Made by a program: the position numbers and the translations under genes
The notes under the pieces: generated by a model
Database searches by the model: none
What the model saw: the letters and a program-made list of their open reading frames with translations, nothing else
What the model was told of the DNA's origin: nothing
Origin: Rhodospirillaceae bacterium
GTDB taxonomy: Bacteria; Pseudomonadota; Alphaproteobacteria; Bin65
DNA: 38,241 nucleotides
Direction: 5' to 3'
Assembly: GCA_009840595.1 (NCBI GenBank)
Contig: VXNK01000128.1
Span: 1 to 38,241, forward strand
Part shown: positions 8,144 through 15,998 of the stretch, in pieces
Layout of the letters: each line of letters begins with the position of its first letter
Position numbering within the stretch: position 1 is the stretch's first letter

Positions 8144-9222
8144 CGAAGGGCAGCGAGCGCTGGACGAATCGGCCCGAGGGCGCGAACTGGGGCGACTTCG
8201 GCGACGACGACGAGCTCGGCAGGGTCAATCTCCTGACCGCGGAGAAGGTCCAACGGGCGGCGCGCGAGATCCGGGAAGGCATCAGTTTCTGCCTCAGCCT
8301 GCCCCTCGACCGGCCGGCCAGAAGCGTCAACCCGTCCCGCCATCCGCCGCGCCGCTACGCCCTGAACCGCGGCGGCCATCCGCTGTTCAACTTCAGGCTG
8401 GAGATCGTCGATCCGTTTTTCACGGACGTCGCCTGCGACGACGCGGTGCTGCTCCATCTTCAGCATTCCACGCAATGGGACGCGCTATGCCATGTCGGCA
8501 GCCAGTTCGATGCCGACGGCGACGGCGTCCGCGAGACCATCTACTACAACGGCTGGCGCGGCGGCGAGGATATCGTCGGGGTTCCGGACGGCGCCGAGGC
8601 CATCGAGGGGTGCGGGTTCGCCGGGTCCGCCGCGAACCGCCTGGCCATCGACCTGCTCGCCCGGCACGGCATGCAGGGCCGGGGCGTCCTGGTCAACCTC
8701 TACGAGAGATACGGCCGGGAGCCTGCGGCCGTGCCGTTTTCCGATTTCGAAACGCTCATGAAAGAACAGGATGTCGTCGTGGAGGAAGGCGATATTCTCT
8801 GCCTCTACACCGGCCTCGCGGATGTCATTCTGGAAATGGGCGAACGGCAGGATACCGAGATGCTGCGCGCGTCCTGCTGCTCGCTCGACGGCAACGACCC
8901 GGACCTTCTGGCCTGGGTTGCGGAAAGCGGCGTCGCCGCCATCGCGGCCGACAATTACGGCGTCGAATCCTTCCCCTACCGGCGCGTTTACGATCGGAAG
9001 AACACGGCAACGCCGGCAAGCGATGCGGAACGGACGCCGATGATCCCGCTGCACGAGCTCTGCCTGTTCAAGCTCGGAATCCCGCTCGGCGAACTCTGGT
9101 ATTTGGGCGAACTGGCCGAATGGCTGGGCGCACACGGCCGCAACCGGTTCTTCCTGACCGCGCCGCCATTGCGGCTGCCCAAAGCGGCCGGCTCGCCGGT
9201 GACGCCGATCGCAACGGTCTGA
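8140..9222 (+). CDS. cyclase-family protein (kynurenine formamidase-like hydrolase)
   Basis: Member of the metal-dependent 'cyclase' fold family, which includes kynurenine formamidase and isatin hydrolase; these usually hydrolyse amide, lactam or lactone bonds. The 360-aa product belongs to the longer subgroup with an N-terminal 'WGDFGDDDELGRVNLLT' segment. In place of the canonical HxGTHxDxPxH it has 'HSTQWDALCH' (109-118), which keeps two His and an Asp as likely ligands. It is translationally coupled to the TauD-type gene (ATGA overlap), suggesting it acts on the oxygenase product. The shorter paralogue at 36730 has the canonical motif. Reaction not assignable. Confidence 0.85.
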   Translation: MTKGSERWTNRPEGANWGDFGDDDELGRVNLLTAEKVQRAAREIREGISFCLSLPLDRPARSVNPSRHPPRRYALNRGGHPLFNFRLEIVDPFFTDVACDDAVLLHLQHSTQWDALCHVGSQFDADGDGVRETIYYNGWRGGEDIVGVPDGAEAIEGCGFAGSAANRLAIDLLARHGMQGRGVLVNLYERYGREPAAVPFSDFETLMKEQDVVVEEGDILCLYTGLADVILEMGERQDTEMLRASCCSLDGNDPDLLAWVAESGVAAIAADNYGVESFPYRRVYDRKNTATPASDAERTPMIPLHELCLFKLGIPLGELWYLGELAEWLGAHGRNRFFLTAPPLRLPKAAGSPVTPIATV

Positions 9223-9293
9223 GACGGGAAGCACCGTTTATCGCATTGCGAATTCGGAACAGGTAGACTGACGGACGACAAACGGAGCCGGCC

Positions 9294-10316
9294 GTGCCAC
9301 AGGACAGCGACAGAACACTCCCGAACAGGGTGCCGACGAACGGACAGCTCCTCTCGATGTTCGAGCGGATGCTGACGATCCGGCGGTTCGAAGAACGGCT
9401 GGGCGAGGACTTTCATGCCGGAAAGCTGCCCGGCGGTGTGCATCTCTATATCGGCCAGGAGGCGGTCGCCGTCGGGGTGTGCGCCCATCTGGACGACCGC
9501 GACCGCATCACCAGTACGCACCGCGGCCACGGGCACTTCATTGCCAAGGGCGGCGATCCCAAACCCATGGTTGCCGAGATCTACGGCAAGCGCGACGGCA
9601 TCTGCGGCGGCATGGGCGGTTCGATGCACGTCGCCGACGTTTCCAAGGGCATACTCGGCGCGAACGGTATCGTCGCGGGCGGCATTCCGATTGCCGCCGG
9701 TGCGGCGCTCGCGGCTCAGCTCGACGGCAACGGGCGCGTCGTCGTCTGCTTCTTCGGCGACGGAGCGGCCAATGAAGGCGTCCTGATGGAGAGCATGAAC
9801 ATCGCCGCGCTGTGGCAATTGCCGCTCATTTTCGTCTGCGAGCACAACGGCTTCTCGGAATTCTCGCCCTCCGACACCGTGACGGCCGGCGAAATCCGGG
9901 AGCGCGCCCGCCCGTTCGGAATGCCGGCCGAGTTGGTCGACGGCAACGACCTCGTCGCGGTCTGGCGCGCCGCCGACACGGCCGTCGACCGTGCCCGCAC
10001 CGGGCAGGGCCCCTCCTTCATCGAGGCCGCGACCTATCGCATCCGCGGGCATCTCGAAGCGGAGGCTCACTTCCTCAGCCGGTCCTACCGGTCCGAGGAG
10101 GAGGTCGAGCGATGGCGCCGCAACGATCCGATCGATCGATTGTCCGGGCACCTTCTGTCTTCGGAAATCTGCTCGGAGGCCGAAATTTCCGCGATCGAAG
10201 CGAAGATCGGGGAGGCAGTGGAAGAGGCGGCGGCGTTCGCGGAAGCCTCGGACCTGCCGGACGCCGACCGGGCGCCGGCGCTGATGTTCGCCGGCGGTCC
10301 CGCGGAAGCGGCGTGA
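9294..10316 (+). CDS. 2-oxoacid/acetoin dehydrogenase E1 component, alpha subunit
   Basis: Thiamine-diphosphate-binding half of an E1 heterotetramer. The 340-aa product shows the ThDP motif 'GDGAANEGVLMESMNIAALWQLPL' (GDG at 155-157) and the early 'IRRFEERL' and 'THRGHGHFIAKGGD' segments of PDH and acetoin dehydrogenase E1 alpha. It starts at GTG 9294 behind a CGGAG ribosome site; an ATG at 9357 would remove conserved sequence. The beta-subunit gene starts one base into its stop (TGATG), so the two are co-translated. The absence of an E2 acyltransferase and an E3 gene nearby is notable. The acid substrate is unknown; acetoin, pyruvate and branched oxoacids are all possible by family. Confidence 0.9.
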   Translation: MPQDSDRTLPNRVPTNGQLLSMFERMLTIRRFEERLGEDFHAGKLPGGVHLYIGQEAVAVGVCAHLDDRDRITSTHRGHGHFIAKGGDPKPMVAEIYGKRDGICGGMGGSMHVADVSKGILGANGIVAGGIPIAAGAALAAQLDGNGRVVVCFFGDGAANEGVLMESMNIAALWQLPLIFVCEHNGFSEFSPSDTVTAGEIRERARPFGMPAELVDGNDLVAVWRAADTAVDRARTGQGPSFIEAATYRIRGHLEAEAHFLSRSYRSEEEVERWRRNDPIDRLSGHLLSSEICSEAEISAIEAKIGEAVEEAAAFAEASDLPDADRAPALMFAGGPAEAA

Positions 10317-11296
10317 TGGCCCGAAAGCGCCTGATCCAGGCGATCAACGATGCGCTGCACGAGGAGATGGCGCGCGACCCGAAGGTGATTCTGTTCGGCG
10401 AGGACGTCGAGATCAGCATGTTCGGCGACACCGCCGGACTGCACGAGCGGTTCGGCCCCGACCGGGTGCGCAACACCCCGATCTCCGAGGCAAGCCTCAC
10501 CGGGATGGCCGTGGGGGCGGCGACCAGCGGCTACCGCGTCGTGCTGCACATGATGTTCGCCAACTTCATCTATACCGGCTTCGACGCCATCGCGAACCAG
10601 ATGGCCAAACTGCGCCTGATGACCGGCGGGCAGATCGAACTGCCCATCACGATCGTCGCGGGATACGGCGGCGGGCGCTCGACCGCGGCGCAGCATTCGG
10701 ACACGCCCTACCCGCTGCTGATGAACCTGGGCGGCCTCAACGTCGCGGTGCCGGCGACTCCCAGGGATGCCAAGGGGCTCATGAAGACAGCGATCCGGGG
10801 CCGGGATCCGACGGTGTTTCTCGAGGCCGGCGGGCGCGGGGGCGAGAGCGGCGAGGTGCCCGACGAGGAGTATCTGACGCCGTTCGGCGAAGCCGCGGTC
10901 GGCCGCGAGGGGACGGACGTCACGATCGTCGCCATCGGATCGATGGTGCGCCCGGCGATGCGTGCGGCCAAGCAGCTCGACGGGCAGGGCATATCGGCCG
11001 AGGTCCTCGACTGCCGAACCCTGGTGCCGCTCGACGAGGACGGCATCCTGCGCTCGGTGGCGAAGACCGGGCGGCTGGTCGTAGTCGATGAAGCGCGCGA
11101 CCGGTGCAGCGCGGCGAGCCACATCGCCGCTGTGGTGGCCGAGCGCGGTTTCGCTTCGCTGGCGGCGCCGATCCGCCGCCTGACGGTCCCCGATACCGCG
11201 ATGCCCTACGCGCCCGCGGCGGAAAAGCACCTGCTGCCGAACCCGGAGAAGATCGTCGTCGCCGTCTCGGCACTGATGGCCGGCTCGGCGAATTAA
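10316..11296 (+). CDS. 2-oxoacid/acetoin dehydrogenase E1 component, beta subunit
   Basis: Partner of the preceding gene. The 326-aa product begins 'ARKRLIQAINDALHEEM' as in other E1 beta chains, has the ThDP-activating Glu in 'NTPISEASLTGMAVGAA' (E58) and the active-site His in 'RSTAAQHSDTPY' (H127), and ends with the transketolase C-terminal domain: 'GTDVTIVAIGSMVRPAMRAA' and 'LDCRTLVPLDEDGI'. Start ATG 10316 overlaps the alpha-subunit stop. It is followed 12 bp later by a lone lipoyl-domain gene, which is the natural acceptor for the E1 reaction. Subunit assignment is secure; substrate is not. Confidence 0.92.
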   Translation: MARKRLIQAINDALHEEMARDPKVILFGEDVEISMFGDTAGLHERFGPDRVRNTPISEASLTGMAVGAATSGYRVVLHMMFANFIYTGFDAIANQMAKLRLMTGGQIELPITIVAGYGGGRSTAAQHSDTPYPLLMNLGGLNVAVPATPRDAKGLMKTAIRGRDPTVFLEAGGRGGESGEVPDEEYLTPFGEAAVGREGTDVTIVAIGSMVRPAMRAAKQLDGQGISAEVLDCRTLVPLDEDGILRSVAKTGRLVVVDEARDRCSAASHIAAVVAERGFASLAAPIRRLTVPDTAMPYAPAAEKHLLPNPEKIVVAVSALMAGSAN

Positions 11297-11308
11297 CCGG
11301 ACACAGCG

Positions 11309-11560
11309 ATGAGAATCAGGCTGAAGCTCGCTCGGGTCGGGATGAATATGGAGGAAGCGACCATCGTGAAATGGCACAAACAGCCAGGCAACGCTTTCGC
11401 GGCGGGCGACATCCTCTACGAGATCGAAACCGAGAAGGTGACCCAAGAGGTCGCGGCGACCGGCGATGGCAGGCTGGTGGAAATTCTGGTCCCGGAAGGC
11501 GAAATTGCAGAGGTGGGCGAAGAAGTGTGCGTCGTCGAGACGGCGCCGGTCGCGGCTTAG
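11309..11560 (+). CDS. free-standing lipoyl-domain protein
   Basis: An 83-aa protein consisting of one lipoyl/biotinyl hammerhead domain and nothing else. The modified lysine is K43 in 'YEIETEKVTQEV'; the ETEKV form marks a lipoyl rather than a biotin domain (biotin uses EAMKM). In ordinary 2-oxoacid dehydrogenases this domain is the N-terminus of a ~400-aa E2 with a subunit-binding domain and an acyltransferase core. Here the frame stops after the domain and the next gene is unrelated, so it is a detached carrier, comparable in concept to glycine-cleavage H protein. It lies 12 bp after E1 beta in the same operon and presumably accepts the acyl group from E1. Confidence 0.85.
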   Translation: MRIRLKLARVGMNMEEATIVKWHKQPGNAFAAGDILYEIETEKVTQEVAATGDGRLVEILVPEGEIAEVGEEVCVVETAPVAA

Positions 11561-11616
11561 GTCGGCCGGATACGAAGCCGGGCAAATGCGGGTGTAGATC
11601 GATAGCCGAGGCGCCA

Positions 11617-12093
11617 ATGACGACGAACGCACGGATCGCTGCCGTCAACCACACCGGGATCACCGTCTCAGACCTGGATCGCTGGATATTTCTGTTTCGC
11701 GATGTTCTGGGGCTGGAGGTAACGGAGAAGTCCCGCCACGGCGGCGCGTTCATCGAAGGCGTGACGGGCGTGCCCGGCGCCATCATCGACATCGCCTACG
11801 CGCAATTGCCGGGTCATACGGTCGAACTGCTGCAGTATGTCAAACCGGACGATCGCCGACGGTCGGAGCTGCGGCCCTGCGATGCCGGCTTCCTCCACCT
11901 CGCCTTCCAGGTCAACGATCTCGATGCAATCCTGGCGGCGATCGAACCGGCCGGCTTCGCGCCGGTCGAACCGCCGCAGACCGTTCCGGCCGGACCGCGC
12001 AAGGGCGCGCGCACCGTCTACACGCGCGATCCCGACGGTGTGGTGCTGGAATTTCAGGAGACCGTGACACAAGCCCGCGCGTCCGGCTCCTGA
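11617..12093 (+). CDS. VOC-superfamily protein (glyoxalase/methylmalonyl-CoA epimerase-like)
   Basis: A 158-aa vicinal-oxygen-chelate protein with the two beta-alpha-beta-beta-beta repeats of the fold. Likely metal ligands are H12 ('VNHTGITV'), H94 ('GFLHLAFQV') and E145 ('DGVVLEFQE'), with E70 ('HTVELLQY') as the fourth. The pattern resembles methylmalonyl-CoA epimerase and lactoylglutathione lyase more than extradiol dioxygenases. The ATG at 11617 is 56 bp after the lipoyl gene, so it is probably part of the operon. Possible roles are epimerising or isomerising a CoA ester or 2-oxo intermediate; the reaction is not determined by the sequence. Confidence 0.8.
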   Translation: MTTNARIAAVNHTGITVSDLDRWIFLFRDVLGLEVTEKSRHGGAFIEGVTGVPGAIIDIAYAQLPGHTVELLQYVKPDDRRRSELRPCDAGFLHLAFQVNDLDAILAAIEPAGFAPVEPPQTVPAGPRKGARTVYTRDPDGVVLEFQETVTQARASGS

Positions 12094-12186
12094 AACCGCC
12101 CCTGTCGACGGACCGGAATTCGGCGCGCGTCTCTCTCCGCTCCCTGTTCCGACGTCCCGCGGCGCTGAGAGTTTACGAGGTGGAAT

Positions 12187-13584
12187 ATGGCCGATCGGAT
12201 ATCGAACTCAGTTGCGGCACTGGATGCCGCGCATCATCTGCACGGGTTTTCGGACCTGTCTGCGGTCACCGAAAACTCGCTTTCGGTCATCGACCGCGGC
12301 GAGGGCGTGTTCGTCTACGACGACGGCGGCAATCGCTACATCGATTGCACCGCCGGCATGTTCGCGACCGCGCTGGGCTTCAGCGAGAAGGAGCTTGCCG
12401 AAGCAGCCTATCGCCAGATGCTCCGCCTGCCGACCTATCACACATTGTTCGAGACGACGTCGCCACCGGCGGCGGCGCTCGTCGACAAAATCGTCGAAAT
12501 AACGCCGGATAACATCAACCGCGTCTTCCTGGTGAACTCGGGATCCGAGGCGAACGACACCATCGTCAAGCTTGTCTGGTATCGCAATAACGCGCTCGGG
12601 CTGCCTGAGAAGAAGAAGATAATCTCGCGCCGCGGAAGTTATCACGGCAACACCGTGGCCGCATCGAGTCTCACCGGAATGGATCGGATGCAGGAAGGCT
12701 TCGACACGCCGATCGACAGGTTCCTGAAGGTCGACGGGCCGCACATGTTTCGTGCGATGCAGGACGGGGACACGGAAGCGGACTACGCCGCGCGCCTCCT
12801 CGAGCAGCTTGAGACAGTAATTCTAAGGGAAGGACCGGACACGATCGCCGCGATGTTTGTCGATCCGGTGTCGGCATCGGGCGGCATGCAGATATCGCCG
12901 GAAGGATATTTCCAGGGGCTGCAGGAAATCCTGAAAAAGCACAATATTCTTCTGGTCGTTGACGAGGTCATCTCGGGCTTTGGGCGTACGGGTAACCTGT
13001 TTGCCTGTGAAACATTCGGCCTGAAGCCGGATGTTATGTCGATGGCGAAGGGGCTGTGCTCGGCTTACCTCCCGATCGCCGCCATCGCCATGTCGGAAGC
13101 GTTTTTTGACGGGGTCGCCGCACAGGCGTCCCGGGTCGGAATGTTCCGGCAGGCATTCACGACCTCGGGTCATCCAACCGCCTCGGCTGTCGCCCTGCGG
13201 AACATCGAGCTAATCGAAGAAAGGGATCTGGTCGGGCATGTGAGGCGCGTCGCACCGCTGTTTCAGAGCGCGCTTTGCGAGCTTGAGACGCATGAGCTGG
13301 TGGGAAATGCACACGGGATTGGTCTGGCCGGTGCGGTGGAGCTTGTCGCCGACAAATCGGACATGCGCCCGTTCGGGGCCGAAACGCTTGGCGCGCTGCG
13401 GCTGCTGATGCGCCGCTTCGGCCAGCGCCATGGGGTCATTCCGCGGGGCATGGCCGATATCCAGACCTTTGCGCCGCCTCTCATCATCACCGAGGACGAG
13501 ATCGCACAAATGTTCGCCGGATTCCGGCGGGCGCTCGACGACCTTGCCGAACATCTCGAGGCGACGGGCGCGCGCCATGCATGA
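12187..13584 (+). CDS. class-III pyridoxal-phosphate aminotransferase
   Basis: Fold-type I PLP enzyme of the omega-amino-acid/4-aminobutyrate aminotransferase group. The 465-aa product has 'VNSGSEANDT' (phosphate-binding), 'DEVISGFGRTG' with D259 contacting the pyridine nitrogen, and the Schiff-base lysine K288 in 'MSMAKGLCSAYLPIAA'. It starts at 12187 after a GAGGTGG ribosome site. It would convert an amine, beta- or omega-amino acid (or taurine-like compound) to an aldehyde or oxo acid, which fits an operon that also encodes an oxygenase and an E1 2-oxoacid dehydrogenase. Base composition is visibly less GC-rich than the flanking genes, hinting at a different history. The stop overlaps the start of an SDR remnant. 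Confidence 0.9.
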   Translation: MADRISNSVAALDAAHHLHGFSDLSAVTENSLSVIDRGEGVFVYDDGGNRYIDCTAGMFATALGFSEKELAEAAYRQMLRLPTYHTLFETTSPPAAALVDKIVEITPDNINRVFLVNSGSEANDTIVKLVWYRNNALGLPEKKKIISRRGSYHGNTVAASSLTGMDRMQEGFDTPIDRFLKVDGPHMFRAMQDGDTEADYAARLLEQLETVILREGPDTIAAMFVDPVSASGGMQISPEGYFQGLQEILKKHNILLVVDEVISGFGRTGNLFACETFGLKPDVMSMAKGLCSAYLPIAAIAMSEAFFDGVAAQASRVGMFRQAFTTSGHPTASAVALRNIELIEERDLVGHVRRVAPLFQSALCELETHELVGNAHGIGLAGAVELVADKSDMRPFGAETLGALRLLMRRFGQRHGVIPRGMADIQTFAPPLIITEDEIAQMFAGFRRALDDLAEHLEATGARHA

Positions 13585-13724
13585 TGTTCGATCTCACCGG
13601 TCGCGCCGCACTCGTGACCGAAGCGTCCGGCGGCTTGGGGCCGGCACTCTTGCCTTGCTCGGACGCCTCAATCGTCATAGCCGGCAAATGCGCTTCGATT
13701 ATGCCGCCGGGCTCCACGGCATAG
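13581..13724 (+). pseudogene. N-terminal remnant of a short-chain dehydrogenase (SDR)
   Basis: The frame starting at ATG 13581, overlapping the aminotransferase stop (ATGA), encodes 47 aa opening 'MMFDLTGRAALVTEASGGLG'. This is the standard SDR start (F-x-L-x-GR-x-ALVTG-x2-x-GLG) with the first motif Gly changed to Glu. Weak similarity continues to 'SDASIVIAGK', where the SDR second strand should be, then the frame stops at 13724. The coupling to the aminotransferase shows that an intact SDR was once the last gene of this operon; only its 5' end remains. Confidence 0.6.
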
Positions 13725-13795
13725 CGGACTTCTCGGGCAAGACGTCGGCGCTGCGCACCGGGCGCGGCGAGCGCGTGGACTGCCGCCGACGCGGC

Positions 13796-13824
13796 TTGCA
13801 CCCGCACCGGCCCGCCCTTATATC
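13796..13824 (+). promoter_or_regulatory. promoter of the tRNA-Pro gene
   Basis: TTGCAC (13796-13801), a 17-base spacer and TATATC (13819-13824) precede the tRNA by 11 bases. The -35 and spacing match the usual layout of alphaproteobacterial tRNA promoters. Confidence 0.5.
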
Positions 13825-13835
13825 GCCCGCTCGGC

Positions 13836-13912
13836 CGGTGTGTAGTTCGACCTGGTAGAGCGTTGTCTTCGGGAGGCCGGGGCCGGCGGTTCGAATCCAC
13901 TCACTCCGACCG
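13836..13912 (+). tRNA. tRNA-Pro(CGG), probably degenerate
   Basis: A 77-base cloverleaf of exactly the proline-tRNA length can be drawn: acceptor 13836-13842/13902-13908, D arm with CCTGGTAGAGC, anticodon loop TTCGGGA with anticodon CGG at 13870-13872, a 5-base variable loop, T arm GGCGG-TTCGAAT-CCACT, and end ACCG instead of ACCA. Mismatches are T-T in the acceptor (position 4), T-C in the anticodon stem (28-42) and C-A in the T stem (51-63), with three more G-T pairs. A functional bacterial tRNA rarely has one mismatch in each of three stems, so this is either a decaying gene or one under relaxed selection; tRNA-Pro(UGG) can usually cover the CCG codon. A promoter is retained upstream and a short T run (TCTTTT) follows. 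Confidence 0.6.
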
Positions 13913-14130
13913 GTCTTTTCAACGGGTTAGACCAGTTTCCAACCCTTCGGATATGTGCCGGGACTGCGGCATGGCGCAATGCAGGCGCGACTCGGGGCAA
14001 ATCCCGCCTTCGCTGCCCCCGCCCGACGCCGCGGCCGGCGCCGGGCCCCTGCGCAACGTCCCGGGACACGCCTCGCACCGCGATTCGCTGTTGCCGGGCG
14101 GCGGACGGGCCTTGCAGGAAGGAGTCTCCC
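13913..14130. other. intergenic region upstream of the TetR gene
   Basis: Between the tRNA and the regulator gene. A Shine-Dalgarno (AGGAAGGAG, 14116-14124) precedes the TTG start at 14131. I see no operator like those at 14789 and 20831 here, so the regulator shows no obvious autoregulatory site of that kind. Confidence 0.4.
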
Positions 14131-14760
14131 TTGTCCACCCGCAATCCCGAGCGCACCAGGGAATCGATCCTGGCGGCGGCGACCGAGGAATTTTCGCAAA
14201 ACGGGCTCGAAGGCGCGCGGGTCGACCGGATCGCCCGGCGCGCCGGCGTCAACAAGCGGATGCTCTACCATTATTTCGGCAACAAGGAAGATTTGTTCCT
14301 CGCCGTCCTGGAAGCCGTCTACCGGGATATCCGTTCCCACGAGCTGGAGTTGAACCTGGAGGCCCTGGCTCCGGCGGACGCGATGCGCGAACTCGTCGAA
14401 TACACGTTCGACTATTACATCGCGAATCCGCACTTCATCCGGCTGCTCAACAACGAAAACCTGTACGGCGCGCGCCATCTTAAGCGCTCAGGCGAGATTC
14501 CGCGCATGCACTCGCCCCTGGTCAGCCTGCTCGCCGGCGTGTTGCGCAAGGGCGAGGCCGACGGCGTTTTCCGCGGCGGCGTCGACCCGGTGCAGCTTTA
14601 CATTTCGATCGCCGGTGTCTGCTATTTCTACATGTCGAATGCGGATACGCTTTCGACGATTTTCGCCACCGACCTGCGGGCTCCGAAGGCGATCCGTGCC
14701 CGCCGCGAGCATGCTGCGGACGTGATCCTCGGCTACCTCCTGGCAGTCCGCAGCGATTGA
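14131..14760 (+). CDS. TetR-family transcriptional regulator
   Basis: A 209-aa one-component repressor. The N-terminal DNA-binding domain runs from 'RTRESILAAATEEFSQNGLEGARVD' through the recognition helix region 'RRAGVNKRMLYHYFGNKEDLF' (about 38-56); the C-terminal ligand domain is of the type with 'YTFDYYIANPHFIRLLNNENL'. It starts at TTG 14131, supported by a strong ribosome site. It lies directly upstream of, and reads into, the catabolic cluster starting at 14845. A perfect palindrome, GTAACC-N4-GGTTAC, typical of TetR operators, is found right after its stop codon, and a near copy is in front of the binding-protein gene at 20945. It therefore most likely represses both promoters until the substrate or a CoA or aldehyde intermediate binds. 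Confidence 0.9.
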   Translation: MSTRNPERTRESILAAATEEFSQNGLEGARVDRIARRAGVNKRMLYHYFGNKEDLFLAVLEAVYRDIRSHELELNLEALAPADAMRELVEYTFDYYIANPHFIRLLNNENLYGARHLKRSGEIPRMHSPLVSLLAGVLRKGEADGVFRGGVDPVQLYISIAGVCYFYMSNADTLSTIFATDLRAPKAIRARREHAADVILGYLLAVRSD

Positions 14761-14785
14761 CCCTTTCGTCTCGAAGACCTAGGCT
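14757..14785 (+). promoter_or_regulatory. sigma-70-like promoter of the Gfo/Idh operon
   Basis: TTGACC (14757-14762), 17 bases, TAGGCT (14780-14785). The -35 overlaps the tetR stop codon. The expected start site (~14792) falls inside the palindromic operator. Confidence 0.55.
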
Positions 14786-14788
14786 GGA

Positions 14789-14804
14789 GTAACCAATCGG
14801 TTAC
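14789..14804 (+). promoter_or_regulatory. TetR-type operator 1
   Basis: GTAACCAATCGGTTAC: a perfect 6-bp inverted repeat around four bases, three bases downstream of the -10 element. The same sequence is repeated, with 13 of 16 positions identical in reverse orientation, at 20831-20846, with almost the same distance to its own -10. Confidence 0.75.
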
Positions 14805-14844
14805 TAGCGGCAGGCGGCGCAGCGAAAGCGCCGGGACGGCAGGC

Positions 14845-15996
14845 ATGACCCGGCATCGACTCGGGCTGATCATGAACGGCGTAACCGGGCGCATGGGGAC
14901 GAACCAGCACCTGGTGCGCTCGATCTGCGTCATCCGGGCCGAGGGCGGCGTGCGGCTCTCCAACGGCGACACCGTAGTCCCCGACCCGATCCTGGTCGGC
15001 CGCAACGAAACGAAGCTGGCCGCACTCGCCGAAGCCAACGGCATCGGGCGCTGGACGACCGACCTCGACGCCGCCCTCGCCGACCCTGACGACAGCCTGT
15101 TCTTCGACGCTGCGACCACGCAGATGCGCAAGGATCTGCTGCTGAAGGCGATCGACGCCGGCAAGGACATTTACACCGAAAAGCCGGTCGCCGAGACGCT
15201 CGACGACGCGCTCGCCATTGCCCGCGCGGCGCGCGACAAGGGCGTCAGGGGCGGTGTGGTCCACGACAAGCTCAGCCTGCCGGGCCTGATCAAGCTGCGC
15301 ACGCTGCGGGACACCGGCTTCTTCGGCCGCATCCTCTCGGTGCGCGGCGAGTTCGGCTACTGGGTGTTCGAGGGCGACCGGGAGCCGGCGCAGCGGCCGT
15401 CCTGGAATTACCGCAACGCCGATGGCGGCGGCATCATCCTCGATATGCTGTGCCACTGGCGCTATGTGCTCGACCATACGATCGCGCCGGTCCGGGCGGT
15501 CTGCTGCCACGGCGCGATCCATATTCCGCAGCGTTGGGACGAGGCCGGCGAACCCTACGACGCCGATGTCGAGGACGCGGCCTACGCCCTGTTCGAGCTG
15601 GAGGGCGGCATCGTCGCTCAGATCAACTCCTCCTGGTGCACCCGGGTGCGGCGGGACGATCTGGCGACCTTCCATGTCGACGGCACCCACGGCTCCGCCG
15701 TCGCCGGGCTGACCCGCTGCCTCGTCCAGCCCCGGGACGACACGCCCAAGCCGGTGTGGAACCCGGACGTGCCCCAGACCATCGATTTCCGCGCCGGCTG
15801 GCAGGAGGCGCCCGACGACCGGGCCTACGAGAACGGCTTCAAGACCCAATGGCAGGATTTCATCCGCCACCTCTACGAGGAGGCGCCGTGGGACTACACC
15901 TTCCTCTCCGGCGCCAGGGGCGTCCAGCTTGCCGAACTCGGCTACCACAGCTGGCACGAGCGGCGCTGGGTCGACGTGCCGGATCTGGAGCTCTGA
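14845..15996 (+). CDS. Gfo/Idh/MocA-family oxidoreductase
   Basis: NAD(P)-dependent dehydrogenase of the glucose-fructose oxidoreductase/inositol dehydrogenase family, which oxidises or epimerises sugars, polyols and sugar acids. The 383-aa product has a Rossmann domain starting 'RLGLIMNGVTGRMG', the hallmark 'TEKPVAETLDDALAIARAARDKGV' (EKP near 112-114) and the C-terminal beta-sheet domain with 'DVEDAAYALFELEGGIVAQINSSW'. It starts at ATG 14845, 40 bp after operator 1, and is followed after two bases by the DUF993 gene. First enzyme of the presumed pathway; the polyol or sugar is unknown. Confidence 0.87.
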   Translation: MTRHRLGLIMNGVTGRMGTNQHLVRSICVIRAEGGVRLSNGDTVVPDPILVGRNETKLAALAEANGIGRWTTDLDAALADPDDSLFFDAATTQMRKDLLLKAIDAGKDIYTEKPVAETLDDALAIARAARDKGVRGGVVHDKLSLPGLIKLRTLRDTGFFGRILSVRGEFGYWVFEGDREPAQRPSWNYRNADGGGIILDMLCHWRYVLDHTIAPVRAVCCHGAIHIPQRWDEAGEPYDADVEDAAYALFELEGGIVAQINSSWCTRVRRDDLATFHVDGTHGSAVAGLTRCLVQPRDDTPKPVWNPDVPQTIDFRAGWQEAPDDRAYENGFKTQWQDFIRHLYEEAPWDYTFLSGARGVQLAELGYHSWHERRWVDVPDLEL

Positions 15997-15998
15997 GC

